A stretch of DNA of 37,093 nt from an uncultured Bacteroidales bacterium (GCA_902786925.1 CADAEK010000025.1:1-37093), one strand, 5' to 3'. Counted from the stretch's first letter, positions 24,599-32,784 are shown. Numbers and translations are program-made. Notes: a model not told the origin generated them from the sequence alone.

Positions 24599-24629
24599 CA
24601 AAAGTACGCACTTTCTTCGGAACAGCCAA
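24599..24629 (-). promoter_or_regulatory. Consensus promoter of the aromatic operon
   Basis: TTG at 24629-24627, 20 nt spacer, TACTTTTG at 24606-24599. It defines a leader of about 170 nt before pheA. Confidence 0.7.
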
Positions 24630-24706
24630 CACATTTTAAGAAAAAATGCGCTTTATGTGTAAAAAAGTTGTTGAATCGTCGGATTCGTACTCAAAAGGAA
24701 GTCGTC

Positions 24707-25213
24707 TTATCGGTTCAGCCACTTCAGTACGGCCCATGTGCCCGCCACCTGCAACAGCAGGCCGGGCCAGCCGATTGTGAAGTCTATAAGGGTGGCTGCA
24801 ATGCCACCTGTGAGTGCCAGCTCAGCAAGCCCGCCTAAGAGCTCGGCTACAAGAACCACGCCCACCAGCAGCAGGAGGTTCACTTCCTTGAAATATTGTG
24901 CGGTCAGTCCTGCAGCTAAAGCGAGGAAGGTCAGCTTGAGTGCCATCACGGGAATGACGCTCCACATGGGGGCGCTCCAAATGAGGTTGTTCACGACGGG
25001 TGATGCCAATGCGGCCAAGAGCCCTGTCTTCCATCCGAACTTGTATGAGCCGGCAAGAATTACGAATGAGAGTGGGGCAAAGATGATGCCGCCTTGAGGA
25101 ATGAGGTGAAACAACTGTGGCAGCAACGTGTTGGCCACAATGAACGTAAGTGACCACAGGTAGGTCTGAGCCTCGCTGTAGTTGAATGTGTACAATTTTG
25201 TGTTGGTCGTCAT
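24707..25213 (-). CDS. ECF-transporter S component-like membrane protein
   Basis: 168 residues from the ATG at 25213. It has five to six hydrophobic segments (for example SLTFIVANTLLPQLFHLI, GIIFAPLSFVILAGSY, LLLLVGVVLVAELLG, WPGLLLQVAGTWAVL) and the general look of substrate-binding S components of ECF vitamin transporters, including the LPQLFHLIPQGG loop. The cargo cannot be told, and no A or T component is nearby, so it would share a general module. The open frame extends to 25522, but the consensus promoter at 25269-25299 lies within that extension, so the shorter start is preferred. Confidence 0.68.
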   Translation of the reverse strand: MTTNTKLYTFNYSEAQTYLWSLTFIVANTLLPQLFHLIPQGGIIFAPLSFVILAGSYKFGWKTGLLAALASPVVNNLIWSAPMWSVIPVMALKLTFLALAAGLTAQYFKEVNLLLLVGVVLVAELLGGLAELALTGGIAATLIDFTIGWPGLLLQVAGTWAVLKWLNR

Positions 25214-25268
25214 ACGAAAAGTGATTGTTCTTATGGGTTGCTTATTAGGTTCTTGTAAAATAGCTTCA

Positions 25269-25299
25269 CAAAGGTACATCAATCTCCTGAAACAACAAA
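25269..25299 (-). promoter_or_regulatory. Consensus promoter of the S-component gene
   Basis: TTTG at 25299-25296, 19 nt spacer, TACCTTTG at 25276-25269. The leader to the ATG is about 50 nt and contains no start codon or obvious riboswitch fold. Confidence 0.7.
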
Positions 25300-25467
25300 A
25301 TATTTCTTTTCCTTTTGACGATTGTCCGTCGCAATGTAAGCCTTTGAAAGCATTCCTTATGTTGCATAAGACTCCCTCTTGAGCAGGCGGGCAAGGTGAA
25401 CTTGTGGCTTGCTCGGTCTTTCGTTTGTATGTAGCCAACAAGCTTATGCACGCCACTAAAGGCTGCG

Positions 25468-25577
25468 AAAAAACGGTATGCCCCACTGATGTCAATCGTT
25501 GGGTTTGGGGCAGCAGCTGCATGGCTTAATAATGTAGTCCTTATGTCCTTGTTAGTAGAAAAAACGCTGCAAAGATA
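25468..25577 (-). ncRNA. Possible second orphan short transcript
   Basis: A -7 box TATCTTTG (25577-25570) faces a hairpin TGCCCCA/TGGGGCA (25512-25479) followed by TACCG and six T (25473-25468). The predicted RNA is about 95 nt. There is no -33 element at the right distance, so this is much weaker than the unit at 15537. The hairpin shares the GGGGCA core of the palindromic element. Otherwise the stretch 25300-25580 shows nothing I can assign. Confidence 0.3.
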
Positions 25578-25581
25578 ACAA

Positions 25582-25612
25582 AGAAAAAAAGACCCATCTT
25601 GGTGGATGGGTC
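25582..25612 (-). terminator. Terminator of the head-GIN lipoprotein gene
   Basis: GACCCATC/GATGGGTC stem (25591-25612) with seven T following on the minus strand (25590-25584), located 38 nt after the stop codon. Confidence 0.75.
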
Positions 25613-25649
25613 ATAAACTGTCAATGATGAAACAAGGTGTGATAAGTCA

Positions 25650-26468
25650 TCATTGTATCACAAGGCCTTCGTGGATTTCGAGCAGTCGCGAGTCGATGTC
25701 TGCCATACCGCCAGCCTGCTTCGTGAAGTGAGCACATTCGCCCTTCAGTTCTATTTCGCCAGTGCCGCCGGCAGTCACGGTGAGGTTCTGGCACTTCACC
25801 TCAAGATCGGCATCGCCCGAGCTGCTGATTTCCACATGGATATCGTTAGCCTTCAATTCGGCTTTCATGTCACCTTCGCCAGCAATGGCAATGTGGGCTT
25901 TCTTGCACTTGATTTTCTTGGCGGTGATATCGCCATCGCCGGTGATGCTGATGTCAAGCTTTTTGCACTTCACACGCTCCACATCTACGTCGCCAGTGCC
26001 ACCGATGTGGATGCTCAAATCGCCTGTAAACTCCGACTTGTCCTTCAAATCGATGTCTCCTGAGCCAGACACATTGATGCTCTCCAAGTTAGGGGCCGTG
26101 ATGAGCAGCTTGATGGTAGGCACTCGCTTGGGGGCACCCTTCGTGGGCTTGACTGTGAGTGTGCCGTCTTTCACGCTGATGTCATTGTAGGCAATAGCCT
26201 TTTCGTTGCCCTGCGCTTCCACTTTGAACGCGTCTCCTTGTGTGTACTTGATGTCTGCGGAGCCTTGCAGTTCGATGTGCGTGAAGGCATCCAGCGTGAG
26301 CGCTTCCGTCACTACCTTGCCCCATTTCTCACTGTCGCGGAAGTAATCTTTGCCCACTTCCTTGCGTGCCATGCGGTGCAGTTCATCGCTGGAGAAGTTG
26401 CAGGAAGTGATGAATATAGTCGTTAAAGTAAGGGCCGCAACCCATAGGATTTGTTTGATGTTTATCAT
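25650..26468 (-). CDS. Head-GIN domain (DUF2807) lipoprotein
   Basis: 272 residues. The N-terminus is a lipoprotein signal with lipobox ITSC (Cys around 23), so the protein is lipid-anchored. The rest is a putative auto-transporter adhesin head-GIN domain: repeated strands of the form IxVSGSGDIDL, IHIGGTGDVDVERVKCKKL, ISITGDGDITAKKIKCKKA, IAIAGEGDMKAEL, VEISSSGDADLEV and VTAGGTGEIEL, about one turn of a right-handed helix per 20 residues. Function unknown; such proteins are common in Bacteroidetes surfaces. The open frame begins at 26612 but the lipobox distance fixes the ATG at 26468. TACCTTTA at 26507-26514 may be its -7 box. Confidence 0.85.
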   Translation of the reverse strand: MINIKQILWVAALTLTTIFITSCNFSSDELHRMARKEVGKDYFRDSEKWGKVVTEALTLDAFTHIELQGSADIKYTQGDAFKVEAQGNEKAIAYNDISVKDGTLTVKPTKGAPKRVPTIKLLITAPNLESINVSGSGDIDLKDKSEFTGDLSIHIGGTGDVDVERVKCKKLDISITGDGDITAKKIKCKKAHIAIAGEGDMKAELKANDIHVEISSSGDADLEVKCQNLTVTAGGTGEIELKGECAHFTKQAGGMADIDSRLLEIHEGLVIQ

Positions 26469-26506
26469 GATGTGCTCTGCAAGCCAATTAGGCGCTTGCG
26501 GTTGTG

Positions 26507-26514
26507 TAAAGGTA
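26507..26514 (-). promoter_or_regulatory. Variant -7 box of the head-GIN gene
   Basis: TACCTTTA on the minus strand, 39 nt before the ATG. Last base deviates from TAnnTTTG. Confidence 0.4.
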
Positions 26515-26601
26515 GCCCGTTTTAGGCCTATGTTCCAAATAAAAGGAAGTGGAAAACGTGGATTTAACATACTTTTAACATTCAAAACCACAAAAAAGTC
26601 G

Positions 26602-26609
26602 TACCTTCG
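26602..26609 (+). promoter_or_regulatory. Variant -7 box of the Nif3-like gene
   Basis: TACCTTCG, 36 nt before the ATG. A 7-bp inverted repeat CGAAACG/CGTTTCG (26614-26638) fills the predicted leader just ahead of the start codon and might influence translation. Confidence 0.4.
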
Positions 26610-26644
26610 CACCCGAAACGTGGTAATGGCCCGTTTCGAACGAC

Positions 26645-27448
26645 ATGAAAGTAAAGGATATCTTAGGTGCCCTTGAAGAGTTCGCTCCTTTGGCCCTGCA
26701 AGACGGCTACGATAATGCGGGATTGCAGATTGGATTAGCAGAGGATGCAGAAGCTACAGGGGCATTGTTGTGTTTAGACGTCACCGAAGACGTCGTGGAT
26801 GAGGCTGTGCAGCGCGGCTGCAACCTCATTGTGAGCCATCATCCGCTCCTGTTCCGTCCTGTCAAGTCCATTACGGGAGACGACTACATCGGACGTGTCA
26901 TCATGAAGGCCATTCAACAGAAGGTGGCCATCTATGCAGCCCACACCAATCTTGATTCAGCCTATGAGGGTGTCAACTTCAAGATGGCGGAGAAGTTGGG
27001 CTTGCAGCACATCGAATGGTTGTCGCCCAAGACTTCGTATGACTACGAGGGGGCTATACGCACAGCAGGCGAAGGTATTATCGCCACGTTGCCTGCTCCT
27101 ATGACACAGAAGGACTTCATGGAACGAGTCAAGGAAGTTTTCAGTTTGAAGTCGCTTCGGGTCAACAACGCTGCAAAAGGAACCATCAGTCGCGTGGCGC
27201 TCTGTGGCGGTTCTGGTGCCTTCCTCATTCAGAAGGCGGTAGAGCAGGGAGCAGACGCTTTCATCACGGGCGAGATTGGTTACCACCGTTTCTTCGGCTA
27301 CGACGACCAGTTGCTGCTCATGGAAATAGGGCATTACGAGAGCGAGCAGTACACGATAGAGCTGCTTCATCAGGTCATTAGCCGCAAGGCACCCGGACTT
27401 CAGGTGTGCCGCACAAAATTGCAAACAAATCCGATTAACTATTTATAA
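26645..27448 (+). CDS. Nif3-like dinuclear metal-centre protein
   Basis: 267 residues, the short form of the NIF3/YbgI family without the inserted domain. Metal-binding residues are visible: SHHPLLF (His65, His66), AAHTNLDSA (His and Asp) and the C-terminal GHYESEQYTIE (His, Glu). Family members form hexameric toroids with two metals per subunit; some are annotated as GTP cyclohydrolase I type 2 homologues, but the physiological role is unsettled. Start MKVKDILGALEEFAP is typical. The zinc-ribbon gene begins 2 nt after its stop, an association repeatedly seen with this family. Confidence 0.93.
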   Translation: MKVKDILGALEEFAPLALQDGYDNAGLQIGLAEDAEATGALLCLDVTEDVVDEAVQRGCNLIVSHHPLLFRPVKSITGDDYIGRVIMKAIQQKVAIYAAHTNLDSAYEGVNFKMAEKLGLQHIEWLSPKTSYDYEGAIRTAGEGIIATLPAPMTQKDFMERVKEVFSLKSLRVNNAAKGTISRVALCGGSGAFLIQKAVEQGADAFITGEIGYHRFFGYDDQLLLMEIGHYESEQYTIELLHQVISRKAPGLQVCRTKLQTNPINYL

Positions 27449-27450
27449 AA

Positions 27451-28272
27451 ATGGCAAAGAAGAAAGAAAACCCATCAGAGATGCCCGTTGAGGAGCGTCT
27501 CCAGAACCTCTATCAGTTGCAGACCATTCTGTCTGAGATAGACCGTATCCGCACTTTGCGCGGTGAGCTTCCTCTCGAAGTGGAAGACCTTGAGGACACC
27601 ATCGAAGGTTTGAAGACTCGTATCAGCAAGACTGAGACTGAGATTTCTGACCTGCGCAGCAAGATTGCCGACTACCGTGGCAAGATTGAGTTGGCTGAGT
27701 CACAGCTTGCTACCTACAAGGAGCAGATGGACAACGTGCGCAACAACCGTGAGTACGACCTTCTGAACAAGGAGATTGAGTTCCAGACGCTGGACATCGA
27801 GCTCTCCAACAAGCGTATCCGTGAGGCACAGGCTCAGGAGAAGAGCCGCGAGGAGTATCTGGCTAAGAACAAGGAAGAGCTCGAAGGCCGCATGCAGGAC
27901 CTCGAGGTGAAGAAGAACGAGCTTGACGAGATTATCGCTGAGACTAAGGCTGACGAGGAGAAGCTCCGCGAGAAGGCCAAGAACCTTGAGACGCAGATTG
28001 AGCCACGCCTGTTGCAGAGCTTCAAGCGCATCCGCAAGAACTGTCGCAACGGTCTTGGCATCGTGTACGTGCAGCGTGATGCTTGCGGTGGTTGCTTTGC
28101 CAAGATTCCACCACAGCGCCAGCTCGACGTTCGTATGCGTAAGAAGGTGATTGTCTGCGAATACTGTGGCCGTATCCTTATCGACCCAGAACTTGCAGGT
28201 GTGAAGCAGGAGACTCCTGCTGCTGAAGAGAAGCCAAAGCGCCGCTCACGCCGCAAGAATGCCGAGGAATAA
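27451..28272 (+). CDS. Coiled-coil protein with C4 zinc ribbon (DUF164 type)
   Basis: 273 residues. Residues about 15-190 form a long charged coiled coil. A C4 zinc ribbon follows, CGGC at 212-215 and CEYC at 236-239, then a lysine/arginine-rich tail. This is the CT398/DUF164 architecture (zf-RING_7), paired with Nif3-like proteins in many bacteria; it is thought to bind nucleic acid or secretion components, but the role is not established. Codon use is strongly biased (AAG, GAG, CGT), suggesting high expression. Ends at a good terminator. Confidence 0.9.
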   Translation: MAKKKENPSEMPVEERLQNLYQLQTILSEIDRIRTLRGELPLEVEDLEDTIEGLKTRISKTETEISDLRSKIADYRGKIELAESQLATYKEQMDNVRNNREYDLLNKEIEFQTLDIELSNKRIREAQAQEKSREEYLAKNKEELEGRMQDLEVKKNELDEIIAETKADEEKLREKAKNLETQIEPRLLQSFKRIRKNCRNGLGIVYVQRDACGGCFAKIPPQRQLDVRMRKKVIVCEYCGRILIDPELAGVKQETPAAEEKPKRRSRRKNAEE

Positions 28273-28307
28273 GTCTTTTCTTGTTAGACAAAGCACTCAT
28301 ACAGCAA

Positions 28308-28342
28308 GGCTGGAAACGCATCAAGCATTTCCAGCCTTTTTT
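28308..28342 (+). terminator. Terminator of the Nif3/zinc-ribbon operon
   Basis: Perfect 9-bp stem GGCTGGAAA/TTTCCAGCC (28308-28336), 11-nt loop, six T at 28337-28342. Confidence 0.88.
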
Positions 28343-28397
28343 GTTGTGTCATGTTGCTTCTACAGAGTGTGGGATTGTCTCTTGCGAGACGGATCGT

Positions 28398-30209
28398 TCA
28401 TCTTTTCTTGGGTGTTTCCTTTTGGGGCAGGTCGCCAATTTTCTCCAGCTTGAAGTCGGTGGCTGAGAACCAGCCTGGTGCAGGAACCGTTTCTTCGTCC
28501 TTCACTTGAATGCCATAGATGAGGGTGGTGGGAGCCGACACCACGATGCTGTCAATGTACACGTAGCTCCAGCCGTAGCCCCTTCCTTTGTTTGCTTTCA
28601 GAATCTTCTCCTTATCGCTTGCAGACAGGCGATTGACGAGTTCGTGCAGCACGGGGTCATTCAGATAGTTCGGGTCGTTGCTTTTATAGAAGCCTGCTTC
28701 CATCCCCAGAATCTCCCAGATGTTGCCTGTCATGTTTCCTTGATGCGGAATCTTGGCCAGGCAGGAAAGGAGATTGTCCTTGTACATGCCGCCCATGATA
28801 GAGTCTTGTCCCGACACAAAGATGTATTTCTCGCAGAGGTTGGCGTTCTCTCCCGCGGCTTCTGCTCTCACAGCGGCGCTGAGGCGGTAGATGCCCGGTT
28901 CCACGTTCTCGTGCTTGGTAGCCTCGTAGATGACGGGTACGTTCCAGTTGCAGGCGTCGAGATAGCGCACTTCTGGATTGCCTGTCATGTACTCACCTTT
29001 GGAGGTGTAGCGGTCGGTGTTCGTGGCTTCCACCAGTTCCCAGCCGTTCTTCTGGATGAAATCCCAATCTTCGTCATAGTAGATAAAGCCATTGTGGGTA
29101 TGTGTCTTTACCCACTCTTGAAATTTCTCTTCACTCATCTGCGTGTTTGTCTGGCTGTAAACTTGTACTGCATTTGCCCATGAGCCGATAAATCCAGCCA
29201 GCGAGAGTATCCACAAGACGAGCCATGTGACGCGCTGCTTCGTGGAAAACGAGGCCGTTTTTCCAAATGCGCTGACAACAGCGTGGATGCAGCAATACAG
29301 CATGATGCCGATGGAGGTCAGTAGCATGATGCCGCAGAAGATGACAGGGATGGAAATCTTGGCTGTAACCTCCTTTTCAGAGATATTCCACCAGTTGTCT
29401 GCCATAAAGTCGGGGGCTGCCAGGAATGCTACGAAGAAACCTAAAGCGATGAGGAATCCGATGGCCAGTGCTGTACTCAAACCGATACAAAGCACGCCGA
29501 GGAAGATGCTCCAGAACGAAGGACCCTTCTTCTCTTCCTTCATGAGGTTGATGTTTTGCACCTCGGTAGAGAGGTTTTGTGGGTTCACCTCCTTGCCCTT
29601 CATCATCAGTCGGTCTTCTGGCGTTCTTGTCTCGGGGGTGAACATGGCTGCCAGCAGATAAGCAATGATAGGCATGAATAGGGCAGGGACAAAGAGTATC
29701 AGGAAAAAATGGAAGGTGAATGAGCAGATGTTGATGCCTCCCCACAGCAGGCTAATCAGCACAAAACCCGAGCGCCAACCTGTGGTGCTGCCGCCGAAGT
29801 ACTGCGCGCATCCGGCCAGCACGCCAGCCAGCACTTTGTTCTGCGAGTCACGGTAGAACTTCTTGCTGTTCTGTGGCTTCTTGGTGCTCTCCGTCTTGGT
29901 GTTAGCGTTGGTGGAGTCCTCTGCTTGAGCCGTATCGCCGGTGTTCTCTCCGGTGATTTCTTCCAGCTGTCCAATCTGCTGGATGATGGTCTGAACGTGT
30001 TCGATAGTGATGGCTTCGATGCCTTGAGCCTTGAGGTCGTCAAAGAGTTCAGCGATGCGCTCCTCGATGTCCTCGGCTATTTCCTTGCCGCCCTCCTGCT
30101 TCAGGAAGTAGTTGCGCAAAGTCTCCGTGTAATGGTTCAGGAGTTCGTAAGCATCCTCGTCAATCTGGTAGAGTCTGCTACATAGGTTGATGGTAATATT
30201 CTTTTTCAT
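28398..30209 (-). CDS. PspC-domain membrane protein
   Basis: 603 residues. Residues 1-90 form an acidic cytoplasmic helical region (EDAYELLNHYTETLRNYF, then EDIEERIAELFDDL). A PspC domain follows (about 118-190: NKVLAGVLAGCAQYFG, then WRSGFVLISLLWGGINI and a second hydrophobic segment). Three more transmembrane segments lie at about 230-365. The C-terminal 230 residues are predicted periplasmic and carry no motif I recognise. PspC proteins sense envelope stress in other phyla. It is preceded by a PadR repressor gene 38 nt upstream, the common PadR-PspC pair of Bacteroidetes, which probably controls it. Confidence 0.88.
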   Translation of the reverse strand: MKKNITINLCSRLYQIDEDAYELLNHYTETLRNYFLKQEGGKEIAEDIEERIAELFDDLKAQGIEAITIEHVQTIIQQIGQLEEITGENTGDTAQAEDSTNANTKTESTKKPQNSKKFYRDSQNKVLAGVLAGCAQYFGGSTTGWRSGFVLISLLWGGINICSFTFHFFLILFVPALFMPIIAYLLAAMFTPETRTPEDRLMMKGKEVNPQNLSTEVQNINLMKEEKKGPSFWSIFLGVLCIGLSTALAIGFLIALGFFVAFLAAPDFMADNWWNISEKEVTAKISIPVIFCGIMLLTSIGIMLYCCIHAVVSAFGKTASFSTKQRVTWLVLWILSLAGFIGSWANAVQVYSQTNTQMSEEKFQEWVKTHTHNGFIYYDEDWDFIQKNGWELVEATNTDRYTSKGEYMTGNPEVRYLDACNWNVPVIYEATKHENVEPGIYRLSAAVRAEAAGENANLCEKYIFVSGQDSIMGGMYKDNLLSCLAKIPHQGNMTGNIWEILGMEAGFYKSNDPNYLNDPVLHELVNRLSASDKEKILKANKGRGYGWSYVYIDSIVVSAPTTLIYGIQVKDEETVPAPGWFSATDFKLEKIGDLPQKETPKKR

Positions 30210-30247
30210 TGTTGGCTATTTTGTATCGTTTATAATAAAAGAATGGG

Positions 30248-30592
30248 TTAGTTGTCGATGAGGAGCCTTCTGGTTTTCAGATTATGCACCGTGCTTTCCA
30301 GTTCGCTCCAGGCGGCGTCCAGTTGCTTCAGGGTTTCTCGTCCCTCATCGGTCAGCACATAATACTTGCGAGGAGGGCCTTGTGTGCTCTCTTGCCATTC
30401 GTAGCCCAACAGCCCGTCGTTCTTCAGGCGTGTGAGCAGAGGGTAAAGCGTGCCTTCCACCACCAGCAGATTGGCCTCTTTCAGCCGGCTGATGATGTCG
30501 GATGTGTAGTACGCTTTTTCGCTGAGCAGCAGCATAATGCAGTACTCCAGCATACCCTTTCGCATTTGCGATTTTGCGTTGTCTACATTCAT
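30248..30592 (-). CDS. PadR family transcriptional regulator
   Basis: 114 residues, one winged-helix domain typical of PadR subfamily 2. Blocks seen: MRKGMLEYCIMLLLSEKAYYTSDIISRLKEA (helices 1-2), LVVEGTLYPLLTRLKNDGLL (recognition helix) and QGPPRKYYVLTDEGRETL (wing). It lies upstream of the PspC gene in one operon and probably represses it and itself. The promoter is at 30636-30666. Confidence 0.92.
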   Translation of the reverse strand: MNVDNAKSQMRKGMLEYCIMLLLSEKAYYTSDIISRLKEANLLVVEGTLYPLLTRLKNDGLLGYEWQESTQGPPRKYYVLTDEGRETLKQLDAAWSELESTVHNLKTRRLLIDN

Positions 30593-30635
30593 ACATTCAT
30601 GCGTTTAGTTAGTACTTGAGTTTGTTATTGTGCTG

Positions 30636-30679
30636 CAAATGTATGTAAAACCTTAATACCTTGCAATACATAGTACTAT
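30636..30679 (-). promoter_or_regulatory. PadR-pspC promoter with adjoining palindrome
   Basis: TTG at 30666-30664, 20 nt spacer, TACATTTG at 30643-30636. A perfect 10-bp palindrome ATAGTACTAT (30670-30679) abuts the -33 element and is a candidate PadR operator. Confidence 0.6.
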
Positions 30680-30796
30680 AATTTAACATTCTTTAAGGAT
30701 AAATGGTGTTAATTCCTTGCCGTGCGGAAAAACTTGGTTCGAATTCTTGCCCCATTCAAATATGCTCTCTACAGGGGCGGTTGGCACACGGCCATA

Positions 30797-30832
30797 GAAA
30801 AAGGTGTGCTCTTCGTGGAGAAGAACACACCT
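30797..30832 (-). terminator. Terminator of the GH16-GH43 gene
   Basis: AGGTGTG (30802-30808) pairs with CACACCT (30826-30832) with an inner CTC/GAG; five T follow on the minus strand. It is about 95 nt after the stop. The rest of 30680-30926 holds nothing else I can support except a small CCTCGT/ACGAGG palindrome near 30893. Confidence 0.65.
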
Positions 30833-30926
30833 GTGGTAGAGAAGCATGTCGCTGCGCCTTGGTTTGAAGGGAAGCAGGATGCTGTGAGAACCTCGTAGAC
30901 GAGGAGGAAAAAGGCTACAGAGGCTG

Positions 30927-32741
30927 CTATTTGAACTCGCCCTCTATTTGTTTGCCGACGATGAGCTTGTCGCCTGAGAGGTCTACCTCGAAGAGGCAAG
31001 GGATGCGGAGGTAGTGGCCCTTGATGTTCTTGTGGCTATGCACAGACATGAGCCAGCGGCCATCGAGGGTGCGGAAAAGCATGCCGTGACCGAAGTTGGG
31101 TGGCGTGATGGGCTGGCGTTCTTGAATCCAAGGACCATCGAGGGTGCCACTCTTGGAGTAGGCTACTCCCTGGATATAGATATCGTCCTTCCAACTGGTC
31201 CAGAGCATGCCAAGACGTCCTGTGGCGGTGCGGAAGAGGTAGGGGCCGTCGGTCACTTTGTTGGGGTGGTTCTTGCGTTTCCCCTTCTCGTGGCTCCAAG
31301 GGGAGTCGAAGGCGCGGAAGAGAACTTTCCCCTTGCCAATGGAACCGCTGAGGTCGGGCTTCAGTTCTATCTTCTCAATGGTGCCGTTCCAGTTCTGCAG
31401 CCACTCGCCGCAATAGACCATGTAGGGCTTGCCGTCGGTGTCTACCCAGAAGGTGCCGTCGAGGGTGGGCTGGTGTTCGGGCAGATAGGTGGCATCGGCC
31501 ATAGGACGGTAGGGACCATCAGGGGTGTCGCTGACGAGCACGTGAGAGGCGCGACGAGGAATGACGTTGCCACGCACGGTGTCAATCTTGATGGCTTCGT
31601 TGGTGAAAGTGGCGAAGTAGTAGTACTTGCCTTTGTAGGGGTGCAATTCAGCAGCCCAAATCTGTGGACGTGCGCCCATCCAGGAGTTGGGGTCTGTCTG
31701 TGCCACGCGGTAGGGGCCTGCCCAGAGGTTCAGGTCTTTGCTGGTCCAGAGCAGGCCTCCTGTGCCGGTCATGTAGTAGGTCTGTGTGGCGGAATCAGCC
31801 ATGATACAAGGGTCGGAGAGGCGAATCTGGTCACGAGGCGTGAGCTGCTGATACACGCGCACATAATCTATCTCGTACTTCATCGGCAGGGCAGAGTCGT
31901 CAATCTTGCCACCGTTGTCGCCTCCGATGGCGAGGTTGAGCAGCAGGTATTGCGGACGGGTGAAGGGGTTGATGTGCTGTCCAATGGCTCCGTTGACGGT
32001 TTGGCTCATGGGAATGTCGTTGAGCAGTTCGTCGTCAAGATAGATGCGGATGGATTGGGGTGTCCAGTCCATGCGCCAGAGGTGGAACTGATTGGCCCAG
32101 TTCGCGTCTTTGTTGGTGAAGTGGGTGAAGGGTGTCTTGACGGAGTTCCACACGGCATGATAGGGCTGGTCGTCTCCCCAAGCGGCATTGGCCAAGATGT
32201 GGGGAATGCCATTGATGCGGTAGTACTCCATCACGTCAATCTCACCACAGGAAGGCCAGGGGAGTGAGGCGCCCTTCTGCGCATTGCCAGATGTGCCTTT
32301 GCCCAACAGCCAAATGGCGGGCCAGGCTCCTCCTGCAGTGGGTATCTTGGCGCGCACTTCGAGACGGCCATAGAGGAAGGAAAAGGAGTTGCGGGTGGTG
32401 AGGGATGAGGCTGTGTAGTCGATAAACTCGCGCTGACGGCGCCAATCGCGGTTGCCTGATGCTGTGTAAAGCGGATTGGCTCGGTGTTCTTTCCGTGCCT
32501 CAATCACAAGGCATCCGTCCTTCTGGTAGGCGTTGTCTTCTTGATACCATTGGTCTTCGTGGTTGCGCACAAAGCCGCGCTCAGCTTCCCACACAGCATG
32601 GTCGTAGGGACCATCGGTGCCGAACTCTTGGCTCCAGATGAGTGTCCATTCTTTGGACGCTTGATTGGGCTGTGCCGAAAGGGAAAGACAGCAGAGTGTC
32701 AGCAGCCCAAGGACTGCGATGTACAAGTGTTTTGTGTTCAT
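30927..32741 (-). CDS. Secreted two-domain glycoside hydrolase, GH16-like plus GH43-like
   Basis: 604 residues with a signal peptide (about 1-23). Residues about 30-297 are a GH16 beta-jellyroll: GRLEVRAKIPTAGGAWPAIWLLG, then the catalytic motif GEIDVMEY (Glu167 nucleophile, Asp169, Glu172 acid/base) and the closing YEIDYVRVYQ. This points to endo-cleavage of a beta-1,3 or mixed-linkage glucan or a related beta-galactan. Residues about 305-600 read as a GH43-like five-bladed propeller: SDPCIMAD, WAAELHPYKGKYYYF, LDGTFWVDTDGKPYMVY, VTDGPYLFRT and GHGMLFRTLDG. The usual general-acid EGP motif is TDGP here. Two hydrolases in one chain suggest processing of a branched polysaccharide. No SusC/SusD genes are adjacent. 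Confidence 0.88.
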   Translation of the reverse strand: MNTKHLYIAVLGLLTLCCLSLSAQPNQASKEWTLIWSQEFGTDGPYDHAVWEAERGFVRNHEDQWYQEDNAYQKDGCLVIEARKEHRANPLYTASGNRDWRRQREFIDYTASSLTTRNSFSFLYGRLEVRAKIPTAGGAWPAIWLLGKGTSGNAQKGASLPWPSCGEIDVMEYYRINGIPHILANAAWGDDQPYHAVWNSVKTPFTHFTNKDANWANQFHLWRMDWTPQSIRIYLDDELLNDIPMSQTVNGAIGQHINPFTRPQYLLLNLAIGGDNGGKIDDSALPMKYEIDYVRVYQQLTPRDQIRLSDPCIMADSATQTYYMTGTGGLLWTSKDLNLWAGPYRVAQTDPNSWMGARPQIWAAELHPYKGKYYYFATFTNEAIKIDTVRGNVIPRRASHVLVSDTPDGPYRPMADATYLPEHQPTLDGTFWVDTDGKPYMVYCGEWLQNWNGTIEKIELKPDLSGSIGKGKVLFRAFDSPWSHEKGKRKNHPNKVTDGPYLFRTATGRLGMLWTSWKDDIYIQGVAYSKSGTLDGPWIQERQPITPPNFGHGMLFRTLDGRWLMSVHSHKNIKGHYLRIPCLFEVDLSGDKLIVGKQIEGEFK

Positions 32742-32784
32742 TGTTGAGGTTGTTTTTTTAGGGTGAAGAATTAGTTAGTTGTTT

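Noticed and set aside
25214-25522. N-terminal extension of the S-component protein (about 100 residues)
   Set aside because: The consensus promoter lies inside it and the extension is Cys/Lys-rich without membrane or signal character.
30769-30999. 76-codon minus-strand frame overlapping the end of the GH16-GH43 gene
   Set aside because: Runs through the terminator hairpin and has no coding character.
31014-32267. 417-codon open frame on the plus strand opposite the GH16-GH43 gene
   Set aside because: It is entirely antisense to a well-supported enzyme, has no family motif or promoter, and follows from the codon bias of the real gene.
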